The notes below the pieces were generated by a model. That model did no database searches. It was not told the origin of the DNA and saw nothing but the letters and a program-made list of their open reading frames with translations. DNA of 64,000 bases from NCBI GenBank assembly GCA_024362935.1, contig JANCRA010000019.1:9606501-9670500 (forward strand), in the 5' to 3' direction. Shown here piece after piece: positions 28,371-41,200 of the stretch (the first letter of the stretch is position 1; every line of letters starts with the position of its first letter). Both the position numbers and the translations under genes were made by a program. This DNA comes from Setophaga petechia (Eukaryota > Chordata > Aves > Passeriformes > Parulidae).

Positions 28371-31300
28371 GGATAAGCAGAAAAAGCATGAGTGGTCATG
28401 ACAAGTGCATGTGTGTTCATGTGTGAATATTCATAAAGTGTGAGAAGAAATTTTTTTCATTACCTGGTTTGAATCTCCTTTTTTAGATATCAAATTCTGC
28501 ACTTCGTAATAGCTCTGCTGAATCTGATGTAAATTGGTGTTTGCTGTCTTTGTTTGATCCTGTGACTAGGCTTGCCATGTGATGGGTGACATATTGGATT
28601 CCAGAGGACTAAGGGTCTTCCAGGAAATCCTCACTGAAACAGGTGCTGCTATTCCATCTATGAGGAAAAAAAGCATGTGGAAAACTCAGTCTATAGCAGA
28701 GAAAGGAAATGGCCAGGAAAAGCTCCCACCCATACCTTTCCCCTGCCCTGGACAGAGGCAAGATCTTGACACCGAAGCTCAGAACACTTAGGAAAAGGAG
28801 ATATTGGGCAAATCCACACTGATGAAAAAAGACTGAGATGTACACCCTAATTCCAAGGCTGATGGCACAAACCAACTCCTGTCCTCATTTCTCAGGGATA
28901 GGCCCTGCCAGAGGAGTCTGGCTATGTTTGCCATGCATATGCTCTGGTTCCATCTTGGTCTCAGTGGCCTGAAGGCATGAGACTGTATGTGCTGTGTCAC
29001 ACACTTAAGCATTTCTGTATGTTTATACAATTCAGAGTGTCTGCAATAAGCTGAGAACTTCTCATAGCCCATCAGGAGCCTGTATTTACAGCACGTGTCA
29101 AAGGATACACACTGCATCCTTGGAGAGCAATGTGGGCTAAGGGACAGGTCAGGGCTGGGTGCTCAGACAGCCAGGCCATGGTTAGAGCCAAATGTGGTGC
29201 AGTGTCATCCCTATCCCTCTTTGTGCACACCCTGCAGTGAGCTGTGCTCAGGGTTTGTGTGGAGAGAAGCAGCTGTGGCCAGCTCTCACCCACAGAGGGG
29301 TATGGCAAGAACTGGTGGGTGCAGGGAGAATCAGGGGTTTTGTGCTGGGGTTCATTCTGCAGCAGTTTCCTCTTTAGTGAGACCTCTCACTAGGGTGTGC
29401 TCACCACCAGGGAGAAGGATGGTCTCTGCTGCCAGAGTGGCCACAAAGTCAGCTTCCGTTTGGGAAGAGCAGCAGCTTGGTGCTGCTGTCCTGAGGGTTG
29501 AGCCTTGTCAGCAAGATGATGCCAGAGTTTTCACACTGCTCTTGCCCCTGACTCATCATGCCAGTGGATCATTCCCAGCCCACCTGGGCCCCTAGACATT
29601 GGTGTTGCTGCATCTCTTTGCAATGCTGAGATTGGTGTACCAAAGCTGCCCCTCTGGGCAGGTCTCTGTGGCACAATACTCTGCTGTCTTAATGCAGAGC
29701 TGTGAGCCAGTGTAGAAGCTGTAAAATTGCTTTGGCAAGAGATTTGAACAGTGTATTTGAGCCTGGGCACAGAACTACACGCCGTGGCTGCTGCACTGGG
29801 ATTGTGCCCTGCTGAGCAGGGCTTGCCAAATCTGCCCACACCACCTGGGAGCATTTCTTTTCCAAGCACCTTCAATAACAAAAGAGTACCTTTTGCCCCA
29901 GTTACTTCACATCTGGACATCTGCACTGTTTCTGTGATACCAAGAAGAAACCCTTGTTTTTCCCACACAGCGAAGCCATACACTTGAGTGAGGTGCGTTG
30001 CAGAGCACACTCTGAGGTGCTGCACCCACCTCTACAGTCTGATGGAGGGAGAAAGGCAGAGAGAAAAATGTCCCTCAGACCTTGTCAGCATAAATATTCA
30101 CAAGTGTGATTAAAAAAAATATGTTCTGTAAAGGGAATGAATGATTGGGAGATGAACAGCCTTAAGGTACTGGTGAAATCTGAATGGAATTTAGGTGAAA
30201 TGAGCAGATGGGAGGTGAGAGGTAGAAAACAGAGTCACTCAATGTGATCTGCAGTGTGTCACTCTGAGAACTTGAAGCCTCCTGAATTTAAGGAAGAAGA
30301 CATGCCATCCTCCTTTTTCATTCACAAACCCCCTGAAAGGGAAGATCAGCACAAAGACATTCTCACTCCTGTGGGCTGCAGCACATCAGCATTCCTGTGA
30401 AGGGCATAAAATGAGGGATCAGAGAATTGGAGGATATCTCTAAAGACAAACATGCTGTGATACACTGGCACTTACTGTTGGCTCAGCCCAGGATTTTGTA
30501 CTGTGTTTTTTATGGGAAACAAACCCAACAAACATCAGTTCCTGTGAGCTGATTGACTGCAGCTATACTCTGAGAAGAGCCTTCTGAAAACAGCACAGCT
30601 AGGAGGTCTGCATTCAGTCTTCTTACATGGTTTTTGACTGAATTGGAGAGAGTTGCATAAAAGTGGCCACACACATAAAGCCATCTGTTCTCTTAGACAT
30701 TGATGTACATACCTATGCAGTGCTGTCATCTGAAATATATGGTCAGCCTGCTGGAGAAACAGCTGGGTATTGTTGATTTTCCAGACTTCCAAATATTCTT
30801 GCTGAACAGTAAAACAACCATGGGGGGTTTGATTGACGCTTTAAATGGACCACACTCAAATGGTACTCAGGGTTCAGAAGTGAGACTGAGAATTCATTCC
30901 TCTTTCCATTTTCATTTTGTTCTCCTGAGAAAGGTTACCTAGCTTTGGAATCTAGATTAGTAAAGTCTATGGGCATTGACTTGTCTTTTAATTAGTTCAG
31001 ATCACCACTGTGATCACGTACTCTTACAGGAGCTAAGTCTCCCACAGGGATCATGTTAAGGAAAGACAGGCACAGTGTCTGCCAGCTGAGGGCAGTGACC
31101 CTATCTGTGTGAAACAAACAATTGTCTACTTGTGTTAAAATTTAAGTCAACCACATTGTCCACAGCCAAGTATCTTTCAAACTAGTAACTGAGAATTTTT
31201 AGATGAGAAAGGAAGGAAACCAGAAGGTTTCGAATTCACATACAATCATTGATAATTCCAGAGCTGCAGAACACACAGGACATGTGTCCCATTTCTGGTG

Positions 31301-32019
31301 AGTACTGAAGGTAATATAGTGAAGGTGAATAATGAAGGTGTGAGGCAGTTGTGGCTATGATATGTAGGAAACATTGCCTCATAAGTCATGAAATCTGTTC
31401 TCCCTGGTTTTAACAGATGAGAACGCATCAGAGCAGGGACTCAAATGCAGGTAACCCATGAATCATGTGTTTATACCATATGTTTAGAACAAATCAGATG
31501 AATAGCACCCCAAGAATGTTTATTTCTCTGCCACTAACAGCACAGAGTGATCATAGAAGTCTGATAATGAAATGAATCAAAACACAAGCGACTAAAATGT
31601 ACTGACAGGAGAAGGCCAGTGCTATTTCTGTTTCCTGCTTAGATGATTAGTTCATATCTGGCTCAGGTCAAAATGACTCAGACATTTCTTGAACATGACA
31701 AAGTAGCTGCATTCATCCTGAAAAGCATAATTAAATGGTTTTAGGCACTATGATGGCCTCTTGGCCTCCAGGAGGACATGAATCCTCTACAAGTCTTTTA
31801 TAAAACCAAGAGCCATAACCTTCAGTTATCTAATCAGTTGTTTTCGATACCCTATGGTGCCTTAAATGGCCATAGATATCTATGTTTAGCAGCTGAATGT
31901 CATCCACACTGTGAAGGCTGACACCCCAAAGGCGTAATTTACTTGTAAAGAAAATAATTGCCCTGTCAGGATAGAGATGAATTGGGATGGTTCAGAAAAG
32001 TTGGTATTTCTGTGGGCAC

Positions 32020-32225
32020 AGAATCACAAAAAGGTTGAGGAAGAAGCCTCTGGAGATCTTCTACCCAATCCCCTGCTCAGTGCAGGGTCAGATAGAGCAG
32101 CTTGTCCAGGATAGTGTCCATCTGGATTTTGAATATCTCTAAGCATGAAGACTCCACAACCTCTCTGAACAATTTGTTTCAGTGTTTAAACGCTCCCCAG
32201 TAAAAAATGCAAGTTCCTGTATTTC
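32020..32225 (-). mobile_element. Old CR1 LINE fragment, minus strand
   Basis: Contains CAGAATCACAAAAAGGTTGA at the reversed 3' end, then ACCCAATCCCCTGCTCAGTGCAGG-like and GACTCCACAACCTCTCTG-like motifs typical of reversed CR1. Divergent and short. Confidence 0.75.
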
Positions 32226-33004
32226 CATCTATGTCTGTTGCCTCTTCTGTCACTGAGTATCACTGAGATGATTCCTTTATGTTCTGCTACTCCAACCCAT
32301 CACAACATATTGAAATGGAAAGACAGCAGAATAGAAATGCCTTTGTCTGGTGCCATGAAAAACTTCTGCTGGCCATGGGATACCACCAGAACAGTGTCCA
32401 CTGCATTGACAGGGCCAAAGCCTAATCCCTGCTTGCCAAACAAGGGAAGTTTTGAACTGCTCATTTATCATTTTAAATCAAAATGGCTTATATTGTTGTG
32501 CAAGAGGGTGCTTTGAATGCAAAGATGCAATTTATAAAAACTAGTCAGGGCAAAGGTACTTTGGGGTCTTACTGCAATTTATTTTTCAATAGCTTAAGGT
32601 GCAATTAGATACATACACACCTTTTCAAGAACCATGAACAGGTTGTCTCAAAAATGTGAAATGTGGTTGTAAAGTCCTCTGAACAAAATGTTACTGCAGC
32701 TATAACAGGGGGCAGTAATTTTAAAATAAGTCACTTGTGTTTTGATTCATCTCATCATCAGACATCTATGGTCACTCTGTGCTATAAATGGCAGAGAAAT
32801 AAACATTCTTGGGGTGCTATTAGTCCTAGGCTCATACAGACCCCACTAAATAGCATGTAAACTTGCATATACCTAGAATGTGACTGCTTTCCTTGAACTA
32901 AACGTGTACTAGATACACAAATGAAACCAGCTGAAACCAACAGATTGGGTGCTTCCTCCAAATAGTATTTGTCTTATATTAATTTCTACAGCCAAAAAAT
33001 ACAG

Positions 33005-34590
33005 GCACCCAGAGATGAAGGACCATGACTGTGAGAATGATCAACTCCCAGCTGACCCTGAACTTGTGCAGGATCTGCTGCTCCAGCTGGATCCCTTTTA
33101 ATCCATGGGGACTGATGGCATTCATCTGAGAATCCTCAAAGAGTTATCTAATGTCACTGCAATGCCTCTCTAGATCATTTTTGAGTGGCCTTGGCGATCT
33201 GAAGAAGTCTCAGCTGACTGAAAGCTGGCAAATGTTCCAGTTTTCAAGGAGGGCAAGAAGGAGGAAACTACAGGCCTGTTAGTCTCCCTTCAGTGGCCAG
33301 TAGAATCACAGAAAAAAATTATTCTGGGCAATACTGAAAACCACTTGGAAGATAATGCAGTCTTTGGTCACATTCAACATGGTGATGAGGAAAAAGTCTT
33401 GCGTGTCAAACCAGATTTCCTTCTACTACAGAGTAACCCACCTAGCTGATCTAGGAAAGCCAGTTAATGAAATCTTTTTGGAATTCAGCAAAGCTTTTTA
33501 TGCTGTCTATCACAGTGTCCTTCTTGACAAAATATCCAATACTCAGCTGGATAAACCATGTGATGCAATTGTGAGCAATTGGCTCATGGGTCAGGCACAA
33601 AGAGTTACAATGAATGGGGTGACATCAGACTGGCATCCTGTCACTAGTGGGGTTCTGCAGGGCTCCATCCTCAGCCCTGTGCTCTTCAACAGCTTCCTGA
33701 ACAAGGTGGATGCTGGACTTCAAGGAATACTTACAACAGTAAATGGGAGGAGCTGCTGACTGCCTTGAAGGCAATGTGTCTCTGCAGAGAGATGTTGACA
33801 AATTAGAGAGATGGGCAATCACCAACCACATGGAGTTCAACAAGGATTCTGCACCTGGCATGGGGCAGCCCTGGTTGTGTGAACAGTGTGGGGAACAAGA
33901 GCTTGGAGACAAGTGCTGTGGAAAGGGCCCTGGGCTCCTGGTTGATGGCAAGCTGAACATGAGTCAGCAGTGCTCTGGCAGCCAGGAGGGCCAAGAATGT
34001 CCTGGGGTGCATCAGGCACAGCATCACAGCCAGGCAAGGGAGGGGATTGTCCTGCTCCACTCTGCACTGGGGCAGCCTCATCTCAAGTGCTGTGTACAGT
34101 TTTGGGTACCACAGTTTAAAGCTATTAAGCTATTTTAGAGTGTCCAAAGGAGGAATGAGGATGGTGAAGGGACAGGATGGGAAGCTGCATGAGGACCAGC
34201 TGAGGTCACTTGGTTTTTTATCCTGGAGGAGATGGGGAGACCCCATTGTGGCCTGCAGCATCCTTATGAGGGGAAGTGGAAGAGAAGGTAGTGATACCTT
34301 TACTCTCCTAACCAGTTACAGCGCCTCAAGAAAGAGCATGAAGCTGAGTCAGGATATTTTGGATATCAGAAGAAGATTTTTCACCCAGAGGGTGATTGGG
34401 CACTGGAACAGGCTCCCCAGGGAAGTGGTCACAGCACCAGCCAGACAGAGCTCAAGAAGCATTTGGACAGTGCTCTCAGGCACACAGTGTGACTCTTGGG
34501 GATGGTCCTGTCTAGGGTCAGAAGTTGAACTTGATGATCCGGATGGGTCCTTTCCAACTCAACATATTCTGTGATTTTGTGATTCTACAG
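33005..34590 (+). mobile_element. CR1 LINE with decayed reverse transcriptase, plus strand
   Basis: About 1.6 kb of CR1, the 3' half of ORF2 plus 3' UTR, ending in the terminal motif ATTCTGTGATTTTGTGATTC near 34567-34586. The frame at 33355-33759 holds recognisable reverse transcriptase pieces: FLEFSKAFYAVYHSVLLDKI and GVLQGSILSPVLFN. The Asp normally found in the first motif is Tyr here, and the F/YADD segment is lost in a deletion near 33.72 kb, so it cannot be active. It lies in the last CLVS1 intron, sense to the gene. Confidence 0.93.
33355..33759 (+). pseudogene. CR1 ORF2 reverse transcriptase remnant
   Basis: 134-codon open piece within the CR1 at 33005-34590. It matches the CR1 reverse transcriptase palm region by motif (FSKAF, LLDKI, GVLQGSILSPVLF) and ends soon after. 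The catalytic aspartates are missing or substituted, and the flanking frames are broken. A dead retrotransposon piece, not a host gene. Confidence 0.85.
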
Positions 34591-36973
34591 TTACTGGTCA
34601 GCTGAAAATGCTATCTGCAGCAGTGGCCTACTGCAAATCATCTTTTCTCTGTCATTAAATAAAATAAAGCTATAGAATGCATTCAGGATGTTTTAGGCCA
34701 GTGAAATATATATCTCATGATAAGGTATCACATTAGATTGTGAGCTACATTGATTCATATCATCAATACCCGACCATCTACATTTTTAATACTTACCATA
34801 ACTGAAGAATGTGAAAAAAAAAATATTTTGGAATCTTTTTCAGAATTGACTGATTTTTTGATTTTCTACATAAAAAATAAGTTAAAAATAAAACTGGAAA
34901 CACTTTTCAGCAAAGAAACCCCTGACATATTTGGAAAATGGAAATCCAAACACAAATTCTTTTTTTGTAGTGTCTTAGAAAATAGCAATGATTGTTCAAA
35001 CCATGACTGTGCCCTACAGATAGATATCAGAATTGCTTATTTTAGGATAGTAATCTAAGCAGCTTTTACCAGAAACAGAAAAGAAATTGTTGCTGCAGAG
35101 CTTAGTAGATACAAAAATCTCAGTTGGATCCCTCCCCACATTATTCAGAAGGGTTTTTGAATAATTTGGCTTTTGGACTTTGGAGGTCAGGTGGGTTACA
35201 ACACATTTACTCAATGCTCTGGATGTTTTGTTTCTGTGTAAAAAGAAACAGCATAGGACCTGAAAACAGAATTTGAGATTATGTTGCTCCCAAGGTGGTG
35301 TGCATTCAAGTACCATTATGGTGGGGAAACCTGTATCTTTCTGTTACAGAATGCAAGAATTCTTGAGTGTGTAATAAGATGAAAGCAGAGATGATCAGCA
35401 GTGATCACAAAAGGAAAAATTTTCCGATTTTTCACAGTTGACTTAGGGCAGAAACTTTCAGCTTGCAGCTGGGAAATGCTACAAAGGACACACAACTTTT
35501 TATATCCATTGAAGGGCAGTGGGTCAAACAGAAACAATACACTGGTGATGAGTATTAATCAGGTACTATTTAATAATAATTTAATCTGGTAGTCCAAAAG
35601 AAAATAAAAATCTGGTGATGTTGTGATTTCAATCCATTCCATAACAGTTTGAAAGCCACATGATTATTTTTTGCTGCCTCATACTAGAAATATGTAAATT
35701 GCCATTTAGCATAATCTCCCAAATCAGTTGCTTTTCTATATTCAAATGCAAACATAAATCACTATTCATGTCACATATCTGTAAAAAATACGCAGTGAAA
35801 ACATTTGGGCAAACATAATTTCTTTGAAAATTATGGCATAAAGTCTTCCCATTGAGCACCCAGGTTTTGTTATCTTTCTTTGGAGATTTTTTTTTAAATG
35901 AAAATTTTTTATTATGCTTTAATGAAAGTTCCAGGCATAAGAATAGGAATAATTATCATACAAGTTATTCACAGTCACGATATTCAGTCCTGCAGTACCA
36001 AAGGATGTAATTTATTAAGGATTCTTATCAAAAGAGAGGTGACATCTAATCTCACAAAATAGCTAAAGCATAAATGAACAATTGGGAACTACAAATTCAT
36101 CATGCATGGAATGACAGCTACTCCTAATTCTAAAAGCTAACCATGAGAAAACTGGCTCTCTATAACAATACTACACACTATGTGAATGCCTGATCTGGAT
36201 GACTCTATCATCACTTATTAAATACTTCCCTTTCTAAAAGTACCAGATTCACTCAGAGATCTGGCTCTGAAGTTCATTGTCTCCTCCAAACTGGGAGGCA
36301 ACTCCTAGCCCAAAACAGAGAAAATGGAGGATAACAAATCTCTGTAACAATAAATTAATTAGCTCCTCCTTTCATAGCTCAGCAAGCAAACATTACAGCA
36401 CACAGACCTCAGAAAATTAAATAGTCTTGAATTTTCCCACAGTTTTGATCCCATTGCACTTTTGTTACTGCAAGAAATCATGATGCTCCTCTTTCTCTAA
36501 TGCTTACTCATTTTTCCCATGTTGGGATTTTTTTAATCCATTAATAACAAAGTATAAACTATGCTTCCCACCTTGGAGATAGAAATGAATTTTAAATAAA
36601 GTTATACTTCAAAGGTGTAGGCAGGGAGATAAACTGCAGGACTGGACTTCCCTATCATCATATTAACCCTGTCTTCTTTATGCATGGAAGCTCTGCCCTG
36701 GAAGCTCTCTAAGTTGCTGAGCACGTTCAGCACTAGGGATAGTAGGTAAGCATAAATATTTTGAAAGCATTTGAGATCTTCAACGACTCCCTTCCCTGCT
36801 TGTATTTAAAGGAGTGTTTCCCAAATTCCTTATGCTTTCCACAGAAAAGAATTAAAAAGCCATAAAGATGAGAATGGACTAAAGCAAAGATCATAAAAAG
36901 AAGCACGAGGACCCCAGGGAGGTGAGTGCATCTGCAGCAGCCATTGCTATCATGTGTGTTTTTCTGCACACAG
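34591..36973. other. CLVS1 intron just before the terminal exon
   Basis: AT-rich, free of repeats I can recognise, and without a convincing open frame. Confidence 0.6.
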
Positions 36974-37061
36974 GTCTCAGTCTGTGGTGGAAGCCGGCAC
37001 GCTGAAACACGAAGACCAGGGGGAGAGTGAGAACACCCAGCCCCTGCTGGCTCTGGACTGA
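36974..37061 (+). CDS. CLVS1: CLVS1 (clavesin-1) terminal coding exon
   Basis: Last coding exon, 88 bp. With the AG carried over from the previous exon it reads R, then [20 protein letters not shown], then TQPLLALD and TGA. The motif [11 protein letters not shown]...[10 protein letters not shown] is the CLVS1 C-terminus (CLVS2 ends differently, in ...MQPLLSLD), so this exon identifies the paralogue. The acceptor is TGCACACAG|GTCTCAG. The acidic tail with the PLLALD end is typical of clavesins; in that family a dileucine-type tail has been linked to clathrin adaptor association, which I infer could apply here. A 3' UTR follows to about 38.22 kb. Confidence 0.96.
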
Positions 37062-37817
37062 GCTCTCAGGAGCCCCAGGGAGATCCATGAGCAGACCTCC
37101 ACCATGGCAGAACCCCACGGAGCACACCACACTCAGACACACGCACCCACACACACGTTTCGCTTGAAGACAAGTCCTTCGTTGTTTCCTGACCAGTAAC
37201 AACTGTCACCAGCCATCTGTCCCCAGGGCTGGTGCTGAACAAGAACTGAGAAACTTCTACTGACACAGCAGTCTGTCCATACACAAAGAATTGGATTTCT
37301 GTTTTTTTTTCTCTTTGACTTGTGACATTAAAATATTGGAAATTGTGGGACTGCATTCTCTGTTTAAAGAAACCAGGGTGTGTTCATAGTGTTTCTGAAG
37401 ACTCCATCAGGGATGTTCATTTTATAGAAGTGAAGATTGTAAGAGTTTTAAAGAAAAGCATCTCAAATTTAAACTTTACGTTGTGTAAATCAGCAAGTGT
37501 AATCTGGGTTAGAGGGCAGAATCATCAGCATCTATAGAGTACTTGAGTTTTACAGAAGGATTTTGTATTTAAAAAAGAACCCCAGTGCCAGCATAACACC
37601 ATTCAACATGACACGTTGTGACTGCCTCATCCATGCAGCTTATACGGTGGTCACATTTCAGTATCTAGCAAAAATTGTTCTCAACTTCTGAAGCCCTTCT
37701 AAAACTACCAGCTAAGTGGAATGAGTTGTGTGAGCAGCAGACACACACAATTTGAAATGCAATTACTTGATTTTAATAATGATCAAAATTTCCACAGGCA
37801 ACTTAGGAGCCTATAAG

Positions 37818-37849
37818 ACATGTGTGTGTGCATGCGTGTGCACGTGTGA
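37818..37849 (+). repeat. TG-rich microsatellite in CLVS1 3' UTR
   Basis: Alternating purine-pyrimidine run (TGTGTGTGTGCATGCGTGTG and on), imperfect. It lies within the predicted CLVS1 3' UTR. Confidence 0.75.
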
Positions 37850-38203
37850 AGGGGCTGGTTCCAGGGAGACACACTGGACAAATTCAGCAGTGATTAATGG
37901 TTCAAACCAGATTGTTTCCTTTAGATCACAACAGCAAATGAAAGCTCTGCAGAACCATTTACCCCCTTCCCTCCTGCAGTCAGGGAAAAGCGTAGCCAGA
38001 AAGGTATGCTGATTGCAGATGTGGGCCATGGTTAAAATGAAAAAGGAAAACTTAGTATTAATTATCCAGTGCAAGTTTCTGCTAGAAGGAAATGTTGAAG
38101 AATAGAAGAACTGAAATGCCAAAGATCAGTTTGTTTTATCTCTGTTTGCTCTAGCTGCAAAGAGAGCACCATCCCTTCATTGAAATGGAAACCGGATTAA
38201 AGA

Positions 38204-38209
38204 AATAAA
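38204..38209 (+). terminator. CLVS1: Predicted CLVS1 poly(A) signal (AATAAA)
   Basis: Canonical AATAAA on the plus strand, 1.14 kb after the CLVS1 stop. Cleavage would be expected 10-30 bp downstream, near 38.22-38.24 kb. It faces an AATAAA on the opposite strand at 38244-38249 that would serve ASPH. Assigned by position only. Confidence 0.6.
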
Positions 38210-38224
38210 AGAACAATCATTATA

Positions 38225-41200
38225 AAATTGCATGTGCAGTGACTTTATTTCTTAAAACAGTTACAATCACTGTACACACTTTAAATCTTCAATTAAATTG
38301 CCATACATTGACAATTCACTAGAACAAGCAGTTGGCAACAATATATCAAAGGTAGCAGTGTAAACCATACATAGAAAATGAGATGATAATGGGCACAAGG
38401 GCTTTTAATGTGCACTGGAACACCCACTGAATTCTCAAATGTTAGGCTGAAGTGATGATATAGTTCAAGTGGACATGGCCAGCCCTAACAGATGGACTAA
38501 CAAAATACTGCCTTTACCTACAACAACATTTTATGGCTGCACAGGGCAGAAAGGACATCCTGCCAGATCCTATCAACACACCTAGGATTTACCCACTATT
38601 TTTTGTACAGAATAACCTCACTCAGACTAACCTCTTACTGCAGCAACATGTCATTGATACAAAGCCCGGCCTCCATGACAGACAGCCAGTCTTTAAGGCT
38701 GTGGATGGTCCCAACAAAGCAACACAGGAGTAAGAAAAAGAAGCAGAAGCTTGCAGGAACATTAAAAAAAAAAAAGATGACTGAGCCCATTTATCTTTGG
38801 GGTTTCTTCCATTCCCCCCCCCCACCTGACATCATCACCGCCTATTAGAGGAAACAAGGATGTCAAGGCCTGGTAGCAGCTCCTTTCTCTTTGCTGGGTT
38901 CACAGAGACTAAAAGGCATTTGGATTTGTCAAAGAGAACGTGCTTAAATCAGAAAGCAAAAACCCAAAGAGACAAAAAAAGACAGACATTTGCTATTATA
39001 CCGCAGCATTGAGGAAGAATTACTTTGGTTTGTCATTTTTCTCTGTTAATACACTTATACCCACTGCCATTGAATCTTTGTGATGATCTGTTACAATCAC
39101 TGTTCATTTAAAGCGGGTCTTGTCCTGCCCAAGAAGTGCAAATACCACTGAAATCTAGTCCTTGAGGATCAAACCTCACAAAGGATAAATGATTTACTTT
39201 CTTTAACTGTGATATTAATAAATATATATGATGGGTTGTGTATAACTGTATGAAGCCTGCATTTAACTGTAGGCTCTTACACAGACTCTGTGCAAGCAAG
39301 GTAACAACAGGTAGGGAGGAACATGGTGATGAGTACATACTGTGTTACAAACTACATTGCCCTTGTCTGCCATTTCCTTCTGTAAATAAATCTAACCAAA
39401 AAAAAAAAAAAGAAAATTGCAATGGATTTCCATTGAAAAAAACACTTCACTTCCTCCCTTGGCATTTCCAATGCTGAAAAGCCTTTCCAAGACAGAATAC
39501 CACTTGGCAAACAGGGACACCTAAAACAATATGCCAGTAATTCACTGCAGAACTTCTGCTCTATATATCCTCCCTACATACAGAGCTAATCCAGTAACTG
39601 TACCTAACAAAATTATCCACTCTCGGCTCCCTGACAGGTGGGCATAGAATAGATTCCCTTCAGTGTTGCAGGAACACCTTGTCTTATTTGAGGCACTTAA
39701 GATTTTTAAATGGCTAATGTATCACTACACAATCTAATAAACAGTGCTGCTCTGGCACACACACATCTTGGGGACATTACTTTTATCTATTTGCCAATTT
39801 TATCTCTTTGCCCATTGAAATTGGACAAGATAAAGTATGAGCCTAAAAAATGAACAATGAAACAATCTGAAGGACAGCATGGATTTTCATAAATTATGCT
39901 CCAAAGCTTTTACCACTCCTTTAGCATTTACTCTGAGCTACAGAAACTAAAATGCAACATTAATAAAAATATTCCTAAATCATCAATTTTGTTTAAGAAG
40001 TTCTTGATTTTTTTCTTTACACACACAGTCTTTGTTTTAGAGAATTACCTTATAATTTGTACTGCTTGATCACTTCAAAAAGATATAAAATATAGGCTCT
40101 GACTTGACAGCTAATGGGATATTTAAAAAATATTTTTACTCCTTTATCCCCCACAAAAAGTACCTTATTTGCAGTTTTGCATGATTCTCCAAATGATCTC
40201 CAAAAGCATTTTTATATTATGTGAAATGTATAAATCTTTAAAGTTTTTCATTATTATTAACTGAGAACTGTTACTTTCTGGTACATTGTGTATAGTTTCA
40301 TTATTTTTGATATGGACAACACATTAAAACCTAATTATCTTAGCTGTCTAAAAGTGACTCTTGAATAGACAGGGTTTATCAGTTTAATATTCAAAAAAGG
40401 AAATTAAAGTGCACACTTCCAGAAACTGTTCACACTAATATATGGTGCAATCACCATGTGTTATATGGCATTAGAAGATTTAATGACCTAGTAAAGTACA
40501 AGAATCTGAAAAGCATTCAGTTTATGGGAATGCAAAGCTCTTATCTGCAGTTTGCTTCAGCAAATGTGACATTCAGGTCACGATACTCCAATGCCATGAT
40601 GTAGACCCTGCAGTAATAAACCACTGAGTACTACACAAATAAAAACTGTTCCATGTCTTTTGGACAAGAAAGTCAAAGTTGCAGAGAATAAGTAATCTCA
40701 GTGCCTCCTTGCTTAGTGTTTGTCACTCACAACCCTCAGAAATGATGCCCAGAGCATCCTAGCATCCCTGTCCACACTCAGCTGCTGCTGTGGCTCAGGA
40801 GATAAAGCCAGCCACAAACATCAGCAGTGCAATCTCTGCTCTCTCTCTCCTGTTAGTGTTCTTAGAAGTTAAAAGTGGTGGGTCCTGCACACTCCAGCTC
40901 CCAATAAACAGTACAGACCTAAAAGATCTGCCATCTGTTTAAACATCTAACTAGTCTTCTTTCTTGAAAATAGGCCTCCTTATCTATAGTAAATTCTGTA
41001 TGGCAAACACAGAGTACACTGTAAACAGTACCAGGATCAGACAACTTCAGCATTATGTCATTCATTTCAAGACAAGGAAAACACCATGAGGTCAATTAGA
41101 GGACCATTCTAGCACTCTGTAGGATGCTGGCAATGGAAGTTAATACGAGGTAATAACTTGAAGGTCTTTGTCTGCTCTGCATTCCGGCAGGAAGCCAAGT

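Larger units (their letters stand above)
25760..32019. other. Unique part of the last CLVS1 intron
   Basis: Single-copy intron after the duplicated block. It contains the imperfect direct repeat at 27190 and 28252. Open frames near 26344, 29095 and 29531 overlap one another on both strands and match nothing I recognise. No other feature seen. Confidence 0.6.
37062..38226 (+). other. CLVS1: CLVS1 3' UTR (predicted extent)
   Basis: Non-coding sequence from the CLVS1 stop codon to just past the first canonical AATAAA found downstream on this strand (38204-38209). No recognisable interspersed repeat interrupts it. It contains a short TG-rich run near 37.82-37.85 kb. The 3' end is inferred from the signal alone. 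A longer UTR is possible: another AATAAA lies near 39385, followed by an A-run. Confidence 0.6.

Noticed and set aside
29095..30025. Open frames of 164-166 codons on opposite strands
   Set aside because: They overlap antisense, have no recognisable domain, no splice sites matching a gene model, and a composition like neighbouring intron. A non-coding RNA cannot be excluded, but nothing supports it.
33743..34574. Open frames of 131 and 175 codons on the plus strand
   Set aside because: They are decayed pieces of the CR1 element at 33005-34590, not host genes.
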